From positions 124,001 through 188,000 of the forward strand of contig JAFLBO010000002.1 of the NCBI GenBank assembly GCA_017303475.1: 64,000 nt of DNA, in the 5' to 3' direction. Numbering within the stretch: the first letter of the stretch is position 1; every line of letters begins with the position of its first letter. Positions 1 to 8,709 of the stretch are shown here, piece by piece. The DNA comes from Chitinophagales bacterium (GTDB lineage Bacteria > Bacteroidota > Bacteroidia > Chitinophagales > Saprospiraceae). The position numbers and the translations under genes are program-made. The notes beneath the pieces were generated by a model. That model searched no databases. It saw only the letters and a program-made list of their open reading frames with translations, and was not told the DNA's origin.

Positions 1-1
1 G

Positions 2-1024
2 AAACTCGGTTTTGAACCAGAACAAGTGGTAGCCATCACCACCATTGCAGCCGAGAGTCGCGATCAGATAAATGCCCTGATCCAGTCTTATGGACAAATC
101 AGCGCGGTAAAAGCTGTTTGCCGGGCGCAGGCATTCCCCGGACAATCTGTCAGCTCGCGCACCCTGGCCAAAGACGCACACGATGAGGAGGGCGTCGAGT
201 TGCTCACCAATCATGTAACCCCGGGCTTTGAAAAGGTACTGGGCATGAAACTGGTCAGCGGAACTACGCTGCCGCCCAAGCAGCCGGGCGATACCATGGT
301 TCAGGTGGTATTGAATGAAAAGGCGGTGAAATACCTGGGCAGCACACCTGAGCAAATCATAGGGCAGAAAGTTCAGTGCGATTTGGGCGACAACGCCTAT
401 GTGGTGGGCGTGGTGGAAGATTTCCATTCCCAGTCTTTGCATCAACCCATTACGGCGTATGCCTTCCACAATGCCGAAACCGAAACACGCCGGTATTTGC
501 TGGTAAAACTGGATACCCGCGACATCCGGCAATCTATGGCACAACTGGAAAGCGCATTCAAACAAGTAATGCCCCATTCAGCTTTTCAGTATCAGTTTGT
601 GGATGATTACCTGCAAAAAATGTATCAAACAGAAGCCCGTACAGCGGCTGTGGTGAATGTATTTTCCCTGCTGTCGATCCTTGTTTCCTGTTTGGGATTA
701 TTTGGGCTAGCGGCCTTTGCCGCTGAGCAGCGGGTGAAAGAAATCGGCATCCGCAAGGTATTGGGCGCGAGCATCACGGGCATAACCGGACTGCTGGCCC
801 GCGATTTTCTGAAATGGGTACTGCTGGCAGTCATCATTGCTTCGCCCATTGCCTGGTACCTGACAGACCGGTGGTTGTCGGACTTTGCCTTCCGGATTGA
901 GCTGCAATGGTGGTGGTTTGTGCTGGCCGGAGCAGTTGCGTTGACTGTAGCGTTGCTCACAGTGAGTTTTCAGAGTATCCGCGCGGCGCTGGAGAATCCT
1001 GTGAAGTCGTTGGGGCGGGAGTGA
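2..1024 (+). CDS. ABC transporter permease, MacB/FtsX type (5' end outside window)
   Basis: The frame is open from base 2, so about 340 C-terminal residues of a longer protein are visible; the family is usually near 800 residues. The first ~190 residues match the periplasmic core domain. They are followed by the FtsX block: a membrane helix (LLSILVSCLGLFGLAAFAA), the hallmark VKEIGIRKVLGAS loop, and two further helices near the C-terminus. It closely resembles the two complete permeases at 55626-58016 and 60710-63154, including the C-terminal NPVKSL ending. Such proteins are mechanotransmission-type permeases of the inner membrane that work with a separate ATPase; none is encoded in the window. 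The substrate is unknown. Confidence 0.9.
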   Translation, partial: KLGFEPEQVVAITTIAAESRDQINALIQSYGQISAVKAVCRAQAFPGQSVSSRTLAKDAHDEEGVELLTNHVTPGFEKVLGMKLVSGTTLPPKQPGDTMVQVVLNEKAVKYLGSTPEQIIGQKVQCDLGDNAYVVGVVEDFHSQSLHQPITAYAFHNAETETRRYLLVKLDTRDIRQSMAQLESAFKQVMPHSAFQYQFVDDYLQKMYQTEARTAAVVNVFSLLSILVSCLGLFGLAAFAAEQRVKEIGIRKVLGASITGITGLLARDFLKWVLLAVIIASPIAWYLTDRWLSDFAFRIELQWWWFVLAGAVALTVALLTVSFQSIRAALENPVKSLGRE

Positions 1025-1047
1025 GGGTTGGAGGTGTACATTATCAG

Positions 1048-1055
1048 TATATTTG
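1048..1055 (+). promoter_or_regulatory. Bacteroidota-type -7 promoter box (TATATTTG)
   Basis: TATATTTG fits the TAnnTTTG consensus exactly and lies 25 bases before the ATG at 1080. This argues against the upstream in-frame TTG at 1053 as a start, because it lies inside the promoter box. Confidence 0.6.
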
Positions 1056-1079
1056 CCTCATAATGTATATCTGCAACAT

Positions 1080-2282
1080 ATGAAAAACCTGTTCCTACGA
1101 AACAGCCTATTTGTCTGTATAAGCCTGTTTTTATACATAGATTGTCTTGCACAACGCTCCTTAATAGGAGTGGGTATAAATCTGGTGAATGCTAATGCTG
1201 GCCAACCTAACAATTACCCCCGGATTAAACGGGTAATAGTGCACTCACCCGCTGAAGAGGCTGGATTCAAGCCTGGAGATATTATCTGGTCTGTTGATGG
1301 TGAAGACCTGAACGGGGTGACTGCCCAAAAAGTCTCCAGTCTCATTGCAGGAGACTCTGGCGTGGTGCGCACTTTTGTGGTAGGCACCGACAAGCGCAAG
1401 GTGGCCGTAGCGCTCAGGCAAATTACCGGGAACTGCATAGAAGGCGATTGTCAGAATGGAACGGGCAGGATGGAAGAGGTTAACGGTTGTATTTATCAGG
1501 GAAGCTTTTTTAATGGCAAATTTGATGGAAACGGGGAATATTGGCATGTAGAACAGGATAAGGTAAACTTCTACTACAAAGGACAGTTGGTGGAAGGAAA
1601 ATTTGAAGGTGTGGGAAAGTTAGTCAGTTTGCAGAATGATTACCGGTACGAGGGCTTTTTCAGAGGCGGTACAGTTTCCGGGAAAGCTCGGGTAACCTAT
1701 GTAAGGAGTAAGGCCGTTTACGAGGGGTATTTTTTTCAGGGCAATCCACTTGGTCCCGGCACTATGACTTATCCAACAGGAGAAAGCAGGCAAATCAATC
1801 CCAAGACTTGGGTAGACTTACGTAAAGCCGCAGGTCAGGAAAAAAAGGCCGACAATGCTCAGCAAAAATCATGGACTGAGTTTAACCAACAAATGCAGGA
1901 AACGGAAGCTGTTTTGCTTGAACTGGCAGAGAGATACAAACAATTCCATCAAAAATACCAGGAGGCGACACAAAAGTTTAGCAGTGCCTTTGTGATAGAA
2001 ACATATACTGCAGGCAGCTTTCAACAATATATCCAAACCCTTGATAAGGCAGACTCCCTGTTTGATGCGTGTCATCAGGCCTTTTTCGACACCAATTTCA
2101 CCACCCAACAAGTGGCAGGCGCAGAAAGCTGGCTGGAAATATTAACCCCGGTTATGGCAGCCATCACAGCCAAAGAAAGCAATGGATTGAGGTCTATGTC
2201 AACTGTGGTTTTGCAGCATAATGGTACAGAATGGCAGCAGGAAAGTGTTTTGAAGGCGAGAATAAGGCGGCAAGAGATTTAA
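1080..2282 (+). CDS. Secreted PDZ-MORN repeat protein
   Basis: 400 residues. The start at 1080 is chosen because it gives a clean signal peptide (MKNLFLRNSLFVCISLFLY... ending in LAQ) and lies just downstream of a -7 promoter box. Residues ~35-110 form a PDZ domain with the HSPAEEAGFKPGDIIWSVDG signature. Residues ~120-240 carry about four MORN-type repeats (YQGSFFNGKFDGNGEY, YKGQLVEGKFEGVGKL, YEGFFRGG, YEGYFFQGNPLGPGTMTYP). The C-terminal ~150 residues are polar and probably helical with no recognised domain. It is probably periplasmic or surface-associated, with PDZ and MORN units used for peptide or membrane contacts; no enzymatic motif is visible. The gene is monocistronic between a permease and an untranslated stretch. 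Confidence 0.8.
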   Translation: MKNLFLRNSLFVCISLFLYIDCLAQRSLIGVGINLVNANAGQPNNYPRIKRVIVHSPAEEAGFKPGDIIWSVDGEDLNGVTAQKVSSLIAGDSGVVRTFVVGTDKRKVAVALRQITGNCIEGDCQNGTGRMEEVNGCIYQGSFFNGKFDGNGEYWHVEQDKVNFYYKGQLVEGKFEGVGKLVSLQNDYRYEGFFRGGTVSGKARVTYVRSKAVYEGYFFQGNPLGPGTMTYPTGESRQINPKTWVDLRKAAGQEKKADNAQQKSWTEFNQQMQETEAVLLELAERYKQFHQKYQEATQKFSSAFVIETYTAGSFQQYIQTLDKADSLFDACHQAFFDTNFTTQQVAGAESWLEILTPVMAAITAKESNGLRSMSTVVLQHNGTEWQQESVLKARIRRQEI

Positions 2283-2647
2283 CTCGCCAGATTTTCAAAG
2301 CCATTGTATAAAAACATAGAAAATGCCGGAAGTCTTCTAGCGCAACCTCCCAAAACCCATTATCTTTGCCCTCCCACAGGCGTCGATCTCTCTGCGCCGG
2401 CTCGAACACTTTACATTTTTATGGGGTACTCCCCGGTATCAAGGAAAGTTGTTGCCGTTGACTTGTCCGGCTACATGCAATTACGCCCGAACACCGTTCT
2501 GTCTACCCCGCTTTACAAAGACTGCGAAGCCTTGGTTTTGCACAAACCGGCGTCTGTGGGTTTACAAAAATGTCACCGCTACGCGGTTCTTTGGGTGGTT
2601 AACCCGCCTACGTCGTTCATCGTCCATCGTTCCATCGTCCTAAATCC
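2283..2647. other. Long intergenic leader before pepD
   Basis: 365 bases without a convincing gene. A plus-strand ORF crosses it (2304-2708) but has no family resemblance and runs into pepD in another frame. A perfect -7 box TATCTTTG lies at 2361-2368, implying a 5' UTR of about 270 nt for pepD. The last 30 bases carry imperfect ATCGTCC/ATCGTTCC tandem units of the short-repeat type seen elsewhere in the window. Confidence 0.5.
2361..2368 (+). promoter_or_regulatory. -7 promoter box (TATCTTTG) for pepD
   Basis: Exact TAnnTTTG match on the plus strand, 280 bases before the pepD start. No clear -33 element is visible. Confidence 0.45.
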
Positions 2648-4090
2648 ATGTCCGACCAAATTCGCCAACTCGCCCCTCAGCTCCCCTGGAGCCTTTTCGC
2701 TGATCTAAATGCCGTTCCTCGTCCTTCCAAAAAAGAAGAACGAATTGCCCAATGGGTACTGGATTTTGCCAAAAAACACGGCCTGGAATCCCAGCGCGAT
2801 GCTTTTGGCAACATCATTGTGCGCAAACCTGCCTCTCCCGGCCGGGAAAAACGCCCCATTACCATTCTGCAAGGGCACCTGGATATGGTGCACTCCAAAA
2901 ATGCTGGTGTAAACTTCGACTTTGAAAAGCAGGGCATTGATATGTACGTGGATGGCGACTGGGTTTGCGCGCGCGGCACCACCCTGGGCGCAGATAACGG
3001 ACTGGGCGTCGCCGCCATTCTGGCCGTACTGGCCTCCAAAGACATTGTGCACCCACCCCTGGAAGCCTTGTTTACCCTGGATGAAGAACAGGGCCTTGGC
3101 GGCGCCAAAAACCTGGGGCGAGGATTGCTCAAAGGCAAAGTGCTGCTAAACCTGGATACCGAAGAAGACCACGTGCTCACCATCGGTTGCGCCGGCGGCA
3201 TCGATACCCTCATAGATTGGGATTACAAACAGGACAAAGCGCCGGAAAACCATACGGCCTACAACATCACCGTCAACCAGTTGCTGGGCGGTCACAGCGG
3301 GATGGACATCAACCGCGGTCGCGGCAACGCCAATAAACTGCTCGCGCGCGTACTCATGGCCTGCGCGCCTGCCGGCCTGCGCCTGGCCGCCTTCGACGGG
3401 GGCAACCTGCGCAACGAAATCCCGCGTGAAGCCCAGGCGCTGGTGCTGGTGAAAAACGATAAACGTTTCCACAAACTGCTTCAGGCCGCTGCTAAAGAGC
3501 TCCAAATTGAGTTCCAAACTGCCGAACCCAAGCTCAACGTTCAGGCAGATCCGGCCACAACACCTGCCCAGGTGATGCGTAAAAGCGATCAGGCCAAGTT
3601 CCTCAACGCCCTGCGTGCTGTGCACAACGGCGTGTATCGCATGAGTCCGGAAATACCGGGACTCGTGGAAGCCTCTACCAACCTGGCTAAAATCACACTT
3701 AAAGACGGACACCTCAGTATAGGCTCCCTGCAGCGCAGTTCCGTGGAATCCAGCAAGGCCGATGTAGCCGCCGCCTTCCGCGCACCGTTCGACCTGCTCG
3801 GCGCCAAAGTGCAAACCGCCAACGCATACCCCGGCTGGAAACCCAATCCAAGCTCCAAAGTGGTGCAAAAAATGGCCACGCTTTATGAGAAAATGTTCGG
3901 CCACGCACCGATCATAGAAGCCTGTCATGCAGGCCTGGAATGTGGCATCATCGGAGAAGCCTACAAGGGTCTGGATATGGTATCCTTCGGCCCGCTGATC
4001 ACCGGCGCCCACAGCCCGGATGAGCGCGCGTCCATCTCCAGCTTCGCTAAATTCTGGAAGTTTTACCTGGAAACGCTGGCGGGGATATAA
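2648..4090 (+). CDS. pepD: Aminoacyl-histidine dipeptidase (Xaa-His dipeptidase, M20C)
   Basis: 480 residues, full length for the PepD/M20C family. It hydrolyses Xaa-His and other dipeptides in the cytosol; no signal peptide is visible. Metal-site motifs are in place: GHLDMV (H77, D79), GADNGLG (D116, bridging), DEEQGLGG (E146/E147, catalytic plus ligand), NLDTEE (D170) and GAHSPDE (H455). The central lid domain spans about residues 190-390. The cytosolic location and the M20 fold suggest peptide salvage. A long 5' leader precedes the gene and an inverted-repeat hairpin follows six bases after the stop codon. Confidence 0.93.
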   Translation: MSDQIRQLAPQLPWSLFADLNAVPRPSKKEERIAQWVLDFAKKHGLESQRDAFGNIIVRKPASPGREKRPITILQGHLDMVHSKNAGVNFDFEKQGIDMYVDGDWVCARGTTLGADNGLGVAAILAVLASKDIVHPPLEALFTLDEEQGLGGAKNLGRGLLKGKVLLNLDTEEDHVLTIGCAGGIDTLIDWDYKQDKAPENHTAYNITVNQLLGGHSGMDINRGRGNANKLLARVLMACAPAGLRLAAFDGGNLRNEIPREAQALVLVKNDKRFHKLLQAAAKELQIEFQTAEPKLNVQADPATTPAQVMRKSDQAKFLNALRAVHNGVYRMSPEIPGLVEASTNLAKITLKDGHLSIGSLQRSSVESSKADVAAAFRAPFDLLGAKVQTANAYPGWKPNPSSKVVQKMATLYEKMFGHAPIIEACHAGLECGIIGEAYKGLDMVSFGPLITGAHSPDERASISSFAKFWKFYLETLAGI

Positions 4091-4095
4091 AGACT

Positions 4096-4168
4096 GTACC
4101 CCGGAATGATATTCCGGGAATTCTTCCTGGAGTGTAAAAACACCTCCCGGAATATCATTCCGGGATAC
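4096..4168. repeat. Inverted repeat of CCCGGAAT palindromes
   Basis: Two 24-base arms (4096-4119 and 4145-4168) are reverse complements with one mismatch, and each arm is itself near-palindromic around CCCGGAAT...ATTCCGGG. A third single copy of the arm lies at 58042-58065. It follows the pepD stop by six bases and can fold as a terminator-like hairpin, but no T-tract follows. Confidence 0.75.
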
Positions 4169-4206
4169 ATCATCACCCCGACCGCGAAGCGGTCAAACTT
4201 AAATAA

Positions 4207-4330
4207 CCCCCTGCCGTGCAGGGGAGCCTCTGTGCAGGGGAGCCTGCCGTGCGGGGGGCCTCCGTGCGGGGGGGCCTCCGTGCAGGGGAGCCTGCCGTGC
4301 AGATGCAGGGACCTCGCACTGCAGGAGCCA
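4207..4330. repeat. GC-rich tandem array of small hairpins
   Basis: Five to six degenerate 16-17-base units of the form CCTSYGTGCRGGGGRG follow one another. Several units are self-complementary (CCCCTGC-CGT-GCAGGGG), so the array could fold into a row of short G-C hairpins. It is far richer in G+C than its surroundings and lies in the 5' region of the next gene. Confidence 0.7.
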
Positions 4331-4335
4331 ACACT

Positions 4336-4356
4336 CAGCGGCGGCTAAACCCGCCG
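4336..4356. repeat. Dispersed GCGGCGGCTAAACCCGCCG palindrome
   Basis: A GGCGG/CCGCC hairpin with a CTAAAC loop. The same 21-base sequence recurs at 63453-63473 next to the serine hydrolase stop codon. Confidence 0.7.
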
Positions 4357-4364
4357 GTACACTT

Positions 4365-7300
4365 ATGCGTACACTCCTTCTTCTCCTCCTTTCCAGCTTC
4401 CTGCACGCCCAATCCACTCCATTTTTTGATGCCATACAGTGGCGCTGCATCGGTCCGCACCGGGGCGGCAGAACAGTGGGCGCAGTGGGAGTGCCGCAAC
4501 AGCCCGGCACCTTTTATATTGGCGTGAACAACGGCGGGGTGTGGAAAACAACCGACTTTGGGAGGGTTTGGACGCCCATTTTCGACGATCAGCCCACGGG
4601 CTCCATCGGCGATGTGGCAGTAGCGCCGAGTAACCCGGATATCCTGTATGTGGCCAGCGGAGAAGGGCTTCAACGCCCGGATCTGAGTGTAGGCAATGGC
4701 GTTTACCGCTCTTCCAATGGCGGCAAAACCTGGACCCACACCGGTTTGAAAGACGGGCTGCAAATTGGCGGACTGGCCATTGACCCTACCAACCCTGACC
4801 GGGTATTTGCCGCAGTGTTGGGGCATCCGTATGGACCCAATCCGGAACGCGGCGTTTACCGCACCCTGAACGGTGGCAAAACCTGGGAGCAGGTGAAGTT
4901 CATTGATGAAAACACCGGCGCCATTCAGGTAACTATAGATCCTTCCGATCCTAATGTAGTGTACGCCGATTTTTGGGCCAATCGACTTGCGCCTTGGGAA
5001 AATGGCACTTTTAGCGGCCCTAATTCCGGCTTGTGGAAATCTATAGATGGCGGCAATACCTGGAAAAAGCTCACCAATGGCCTGCCCTCCCCTGCCCTCG
5101 GTCTTGGCAGGATAGGGTTTTGCATTTGCCCTTCCATGCCCTCCCGCCTGTATGCCACGGTAGATTGCGCCAAACAGTTTGCTTTCGCCAAAAACTACGG
5201 AGGTATATACCGCTCAGACGATGCAGGAGAAAACTGGTATCAAATCCATGAAGACGAACGGCTCTGGGGGCGCGGCAGTGATTTTGCAGAAATCAAAGCC
5301 GACCCGAAAAACCCGGACATCGTGTATTCAGCCAATGTAGCCGCCTGGAGAAGCACCGACGGCGGAAAAACTTGGTTCTGTTTCCGCGGTGCGCCCGGCG
5401 GCGATGACTACCACCGGATCTGGATCAACCCCACCGACCCCAAAATCATGCTGCTGGCCTCCGATCAGGGCGCCACTATCACGGTAAACGGGGGCACAAC
5501 CTTCAGTTCTTGGTATAATCAGCCCACAGCACAGTTTTACCATGTGAGTACAGACAATGCATTCCCTTACAACGTTTACGGCGGTCAGCAGGAAAGTGGT
5601 TCCGCAGGCGTTAGCAGCAGGGGAAACGACGGACAGGTGACCTTCAGGGAATGGCATCCGGTGGGTGTGGATGAATATGGTTATGTAGCGCCTGATCCGC
5701 TGGACCCAAACATCATTTATGGCGGCAGGGTAACCCGACACGATAAGCGTACCGGACAAACACAGAACATCCGCCCGGAAGCCCTGAGCAGCGGCAAATA
5801 CCGGGTATTGCGCACAGCTCCCGTGATCTTTTCTCCGGTGGATCCGCATTGCCTGTATTTTGCCACCAATGTCCTGTTTAAAACCAAAAACGGTGGCCAT
5901 TTCTGGGAGGAAATATCACCTGATTTGAGTCGCGAAACCTGGGATGTGCCGTCTTGCGTAGGCGTATTCACCCCTGAAGCCGAAAAAACCAAGCGTCGCC
6001 GGGGCGTGATTTATGCCCTGGCCCCCTCCCAGCAGGACACCAATACCATCTGGGCCGGCACCGACGATGGCTTGATCCACATTACCCGGGATGGCGGTAA
6101 AAAATGGACCGACATCACGCCTCCTACCTTGACGGTTTGGAGCAAGGTATCGCAGCTGGATGCCGGACATTTTGACAACCAGACCTGTTATGCCGCCATC
6201 AATCGGATACGGCTGGATGATTTGCGCCCGCACATCTGGCGCACGCATGACGGGGGCAAAACCTGGAAAGAGATTACCCGCGGCTTGCCGGAAAATGAAC
6301 CAATCAATACCGTTCGGGAGGACCCCAAACAAAAGGGTCTGTTGTATGCCGGCTCTGAAAACGCCGTGTATGTATCGTTCGACGACGGGGAAAACTGGCA
6401 TTCCCTGCGCCTGAACATGCCAGCTACCAGCATCCGCGATTTGGTGGTAAAAGACGATGATCTGGTGGTAGGCACCCACGGACGTTCATTCTGGATCCTG
6501 GATAATATCACCCCTTTACGACAGCATGCAGCCGGCCGGAAAAGTGAGAATGGTGTGCTGTTATACACCCCGCAAACAGCTTACCGGGTGCGATGGAACA
6601 TGAATACCGACACCCCCTTGCCGCAGGAAGAGCCTGCAGGTCAAAACCCGCCCGACGGGGCGATGATAGATTATGTACTGGAGGAGGATGTGAAGGATAT
6701 CAGACTGGAAATTTTAGACAGCAATGGCAGCATTGTCAGGAGCTATCGTCCTGATGATCCGGCGCCAGAGGTAAGCTCCGTCAATTTCCCTTTGTACTGG
6801 ATACGGCCGTTCCAAGTACTTTCCGGAAAAAAAGGGGCGCACCGATTCTGTTGGGACATGCATTATGATTCCTATAAACAGGAACTCCGGGATTTTTCTG
6901 CAGGTTTCCCAATCTCTGCCGTTTACGGCGAAACGGCTCCCGAAGCTTCTGCACCATGGGTAATGCCCGGGGAATACACGGTGAGGCTCAGCGCCAATGG
7001 TAAAGAATTCTCCCGGAAATTTGAGGTTAAAATGGATCCCAGGGTAAGCACCTCATTGGATCAGTTGCAACTGCAGCACGATTTATCGCTGGAGGTGGCA
7101 GGGAAAAGTTTTGCCATGCAGGGTATGGCTAAACGCATCATGAGAACCATTATTTGGTTGGATGTGTATAAATTTGGAAGCAATGATGCGGAGTCGGAAA
7201 GCGTGGGTACCCTGCAAAACAAACTAGACCAATTGAATAAAAAAACGCTTGAAATAGCCGGAAGAACCCTGAATTTATTCCAAATGCTGCAGGAATCTGA

Positions 7301-8084
7301 TATGCCGCCAACCAAACAAATGGTTCAATCGGCTGCCGACCTGGAGAAGCCGTTTGAGGAAACAACAGCTGAATTTCAACTTTTGTACCGGAACGAATCG
7401 TCCCTCATTTCAAAAGCGGAAAAGTATTTCGATCAAACGAAAGGCAATGACAGGTTTATCCCATATAAGCATCCGGCTCCTGGCGCCGAAGGGTACAATT
7501 TGCTTTTCCAACCTGACCTTTCTAACGCCAAATACCCAAAAGATATCTGGAGTATAAATGAAAACGGCGAGCTGACTGCTACCGAAGATCAGTGCATTTT
7601 CACCCAAAAAACCTATAAAAACTTTGTGCTTGACCTTGAATTCAAAACCGCCGAAGGCACTAATTCCGGGGTGATTGTGCATTGTTCAGACACCAACAAC
7701 TGGATTCCCAATTCTGTGGAAATTCAAATTGCCGACGATTACTCCAAAGAGTGGAGCAAGGCAGATCCTACCTGGCAATGCGGGGCCATTTTCGGTCATT
7801 TAGCCGCTGAAAAGAAGGCAGTCAAGCATCCGGGCGAGTGGAACCGATACACCATTTACTGCATGGACCGGCAGATTTGGGTGGTACTCAACGGACTGAT
7901 GGTAACACATATGGATATGAGTCGCTGGATTTCCGGCGACCAAAATCCTGATGGCTCTGCCATTCCATCGTGGCTGTCCAGGCCTTTTGCCACCTTGCCT
8001 TTGGAAGGGCACATCGGATTCCAGGGCAAACATGCCGGCGCTCCGATTTGGTTCCGGAATATCCGGATCAGGGAGCTGTGGTAG
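4365..8084 (+). CDS. Secreted sortilin-like BNR/YVTN propeller with C-terminal DUF1080 domain
   Basis: 1,239 residues. A signal peptide (MRTLLLLLLSSFLHAQ) is followed by about 700 residues of VPS10/sortilin-type propeller with repeated Asp-box motifs (NGGKTW, DGGKTW, DGGNTW, DDGENW). A linker region of ~300 residues looks partly beta-sandwich (LEILDSNGSIVRSY, around 770-880) and partly helical. Residues ~1030-1239 match DUF1080, the laminin-G-like 3-keto-disaccharide hydrolase family (GTNSGVIVHCSD, PGEWNRYTIYC, GHIGFQGKH). The propeller-DUF1080 combination suggests an exported glycan-active or glycan-binding protein. No T9SS C-terminal domain or lipobox is seen, so it may stay in the periplasm. 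A palindromic repeat begins one base after the stop codon. Confidence 0.8.
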   Translation: MRTLLLLLLSSFLHAQSTPFFDAIQWRCIGPHRGGRTVGAVGVPQQPGTFYIGVNNGGVWKTTDFGRVWTPIFDDQPTGSIGDVAVAPSNPDILYVASGEGLQRPDLSVGNGVYRSSNGGKTWTHTGLKDGLQIGGLAIDPTNPDRVFAAVLGHPYGPNPERGVYRTLNGGKTWEQVKFIDENTGAIQVTIDPSDPNVVYADFWANRLAPWENGTFSGPNSGLWKSIDGGNTWKKLTNGLPSPALGLGRIGFCICPSMPSRLYATVDCAKQFAFAKNYGGIYRSDDAGENWYQIHEDERLWGRGSDFAEIKADPKNPDIVYSANVAAWRSTDGGKTWFCFRGAPGGDDYHRIWINPTDPKIMLLASDQGATITVNGGTTFSSWYNQPTAQFYHVSTDNAFPYNVYGGQQESGSAGVSSRGNDGQVTFREWHPVGVDEYGYVAPDPLDPNIIYGGRVTRHDKRTGQTQNIRPEALSSGKYRVLRTAPVIFSPVDPHCLYFATNVLFKTKNGGHFWEEISPDLSRETWDVPSCVGVFTPEAEKTKRRRGVIYALAPSQQDTNTIWAGTDDGLIHITRDGGKKWTDITPPTLTVWSKVSQLDAGHFDNQTCYAAINRIRLDDLRPHIWRTHDGGKTWKEITRGLPENEPINTVREDPKQKGLLYAGSENAVYVSFDDGENWHSLRLNMPATSIRDLVVKDDDLVVGTHGRSFWILDNITPLRQHAAGRKSENGVLLYTPQTAYRVRWNMNTDTPLPQEEPAGQNPPDGAMIDYVLEEDVKDIRLEILDSNGSIVRSYRPDDPAPEVSSVNFPLYWIRPFQVLSGKKGAHRFCWDMHYDSYKQELRDFSAGFPISAVYGETAPEASAPWVMPGEYTVRLSANGKEFSRKFEVKMDPRVSTSLDQLQLQHDLSLEVAGKSFAMQGMAKRIMRTIIWLDVYKFGSNDAESESVGTLQNKLDQLNKKTLEIAGRTLNLFQMLQESDMPPTKQMVQSAADLEKPFEETTAEFQLLYRNESSLISKAEKYFDQTKGNDRFIPYKHPAPGAEGYNLLFQPDLSNAKYPKDIWSINENGELTATEDQCIFTQKTYKNFVLDLEFKTAEGTNSGVIVHCSDTNNWIPNSVEIQIADDYSKEWSKADPTWQCGAIFGHLAAEKKAVKHPGEWNRYTIYCMDRQIWVVLNGLMVTHMDMSRWISGDQNPDGSAIPSWLSRPFATLPLEGHIGFQGKHAGAPIWFRNIRIRELW

Positions 8085-8085
8085 A

Positions 8086-8126
8086 TTTTAGTGACGGGGT
8101 GATTGGCAATCACCCCGTCACTAAAA
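8086..8126. repeat. Dispersed palindrome TTTTAGTGACGGGGTGATTG
   Basis: Perfect 20-base arms (8086-8105, 8107-8126) around a single G, starting one base after the stop codon of the propeller gene. The core TTTAGTGACGGGGTGA recurs as an even longer inverted repeat at 37335-37403. It could act as a terminator hairpin, but no T-run follows. From here to about 8230 the DNA is strongly A+T-rich and holds no gene. Confidence 0.8.
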
Positions 8127-8297
8127 CCCATTCCGCCAAAAATTCACAAAATTTATTTTCAGATTTTTATATTAAAATTAAGTCATTTAATGAAATATAA
8201 TATTAAAAAATCAAAATAAAATAATTTATTCATTCCAAACCCTTTCACCCTGCTGCATTTCCCCCAAAAAAAATTCGTGCCGTTTTTTAAACTCCTT

Positions 8298-8337
8298 TTT
8301 CTTTGCACCTTCCAATGGAGCAGTTGAAACCTGCTCC
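8298..8337 (+). promoter_or_regulatory. Probable arginine operon promoter and 5' hairpin
   Basis: TTTCTTTG at 8298-8305 is one base off the TAnnTTTG -7 consensus. Immediately downstream, GGAGCAG (8317-8323) and CTGCTCC (8331-8337) form a 7-bp hairpin that would sit at the very 5' end of the transcript. The first operon gene starts about 390 bases further on, leaving a long leader. Confidence 0.45.
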
Positions 8338-8405
8338 GACTCAAATTTTTAACCTGTACCACTACCATCCAAGGCGACAACGGCCTGTACATCGGTTGAT
8401 TTGAA

Positions 8406-8543
8406 ATGAAAAAAAACTCATCCACTGCTCACAATTTTGAAGCGACGGGTACGGCTGCTTCGAAGCGTGGTGTTTTTGCCGTACCGGTATCCCGGGCGTT
8501 TTTTACCCTTTCCTTCCCGCGTCCCCTTGGGGTACGACGATAA
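8406..8543 (+). CDS. Candidate arginine leader peptide (45 codons)
   Basis: A short ORF too small for ordinary gene calling: ATG at 8406, TAA at 8541. Its C-terminal half reads VSRAFFTLSFPRPLGVRR, with four Arg codons in the last 16 positions and two consecutive CGA codons directly before the stop. It lies in the untranslated leader of the arginine operon, followed by a small GC hairpin with a T-rich tail just before the first structural gene. The layout fits amino-acid attenuation, where a ribosome stalled on Arg codons changes leader folding. Function is inference from position and codon content only; I know no named family that it matches. Confidence 0.45.
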   Translation: MKKNSSTAHNFEATGTAASKRGVFAVPVSRAFFTLSFPRPLGVRR

Positions 8544-8667
8544 ACCCAGGCTGAATTCCTGATCATGCCATGTCAGGAGCGCACCAGCTGCGTTCCCGGC
8601 AAGCCTCTGTATCATTCCCCTTTCCATGGCTCGACCTGGAGGTGGGAATGAGCGCATCTTTTCACCT

Positions 8668-8687
8668 GCCGGGTTTCCGGCATTTTC
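8668..8687 (+). terminator. Weak hairpin with T-run before argA-like gene (possible attenuator)
   Basis: GCCGG (8668-8672), loop GTTT, CCGGC (8677-8681), then ATTTTC. It ends about 23 bases before the ATG at 8710. The short stem and short T-run make it weak as a terminator. Confidence 0.35.
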
Positions 8688-8709
8688 AACGCCTTCTTGT
8701 CATTCTCTC

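Noticed and set aside
2380..2420. CTCGAAC string suggesting a tRNA T-loop on the minus strand
   Set aside because: Flanking bases do not form a T-stem, and no acceptor or anticodon stem can be built.
2304..2708. 134-residue plus-strand ORF before pepD
   Set aside because: No protein-like pattern, overlaps the pepD start in another frame, and crosses the promoter box and short repeats.
3146..4012. 288-residue minus-strand ORF inside pepD
   Set aside because: Antisense shadow of a clearly coding gene in GC-rich codons; no family pattern.
5328..6479. Two minus-strand ORFs of 187-190 residues inside the propeller gene
   Set aside because: Antisense shadows of the long forward gene.
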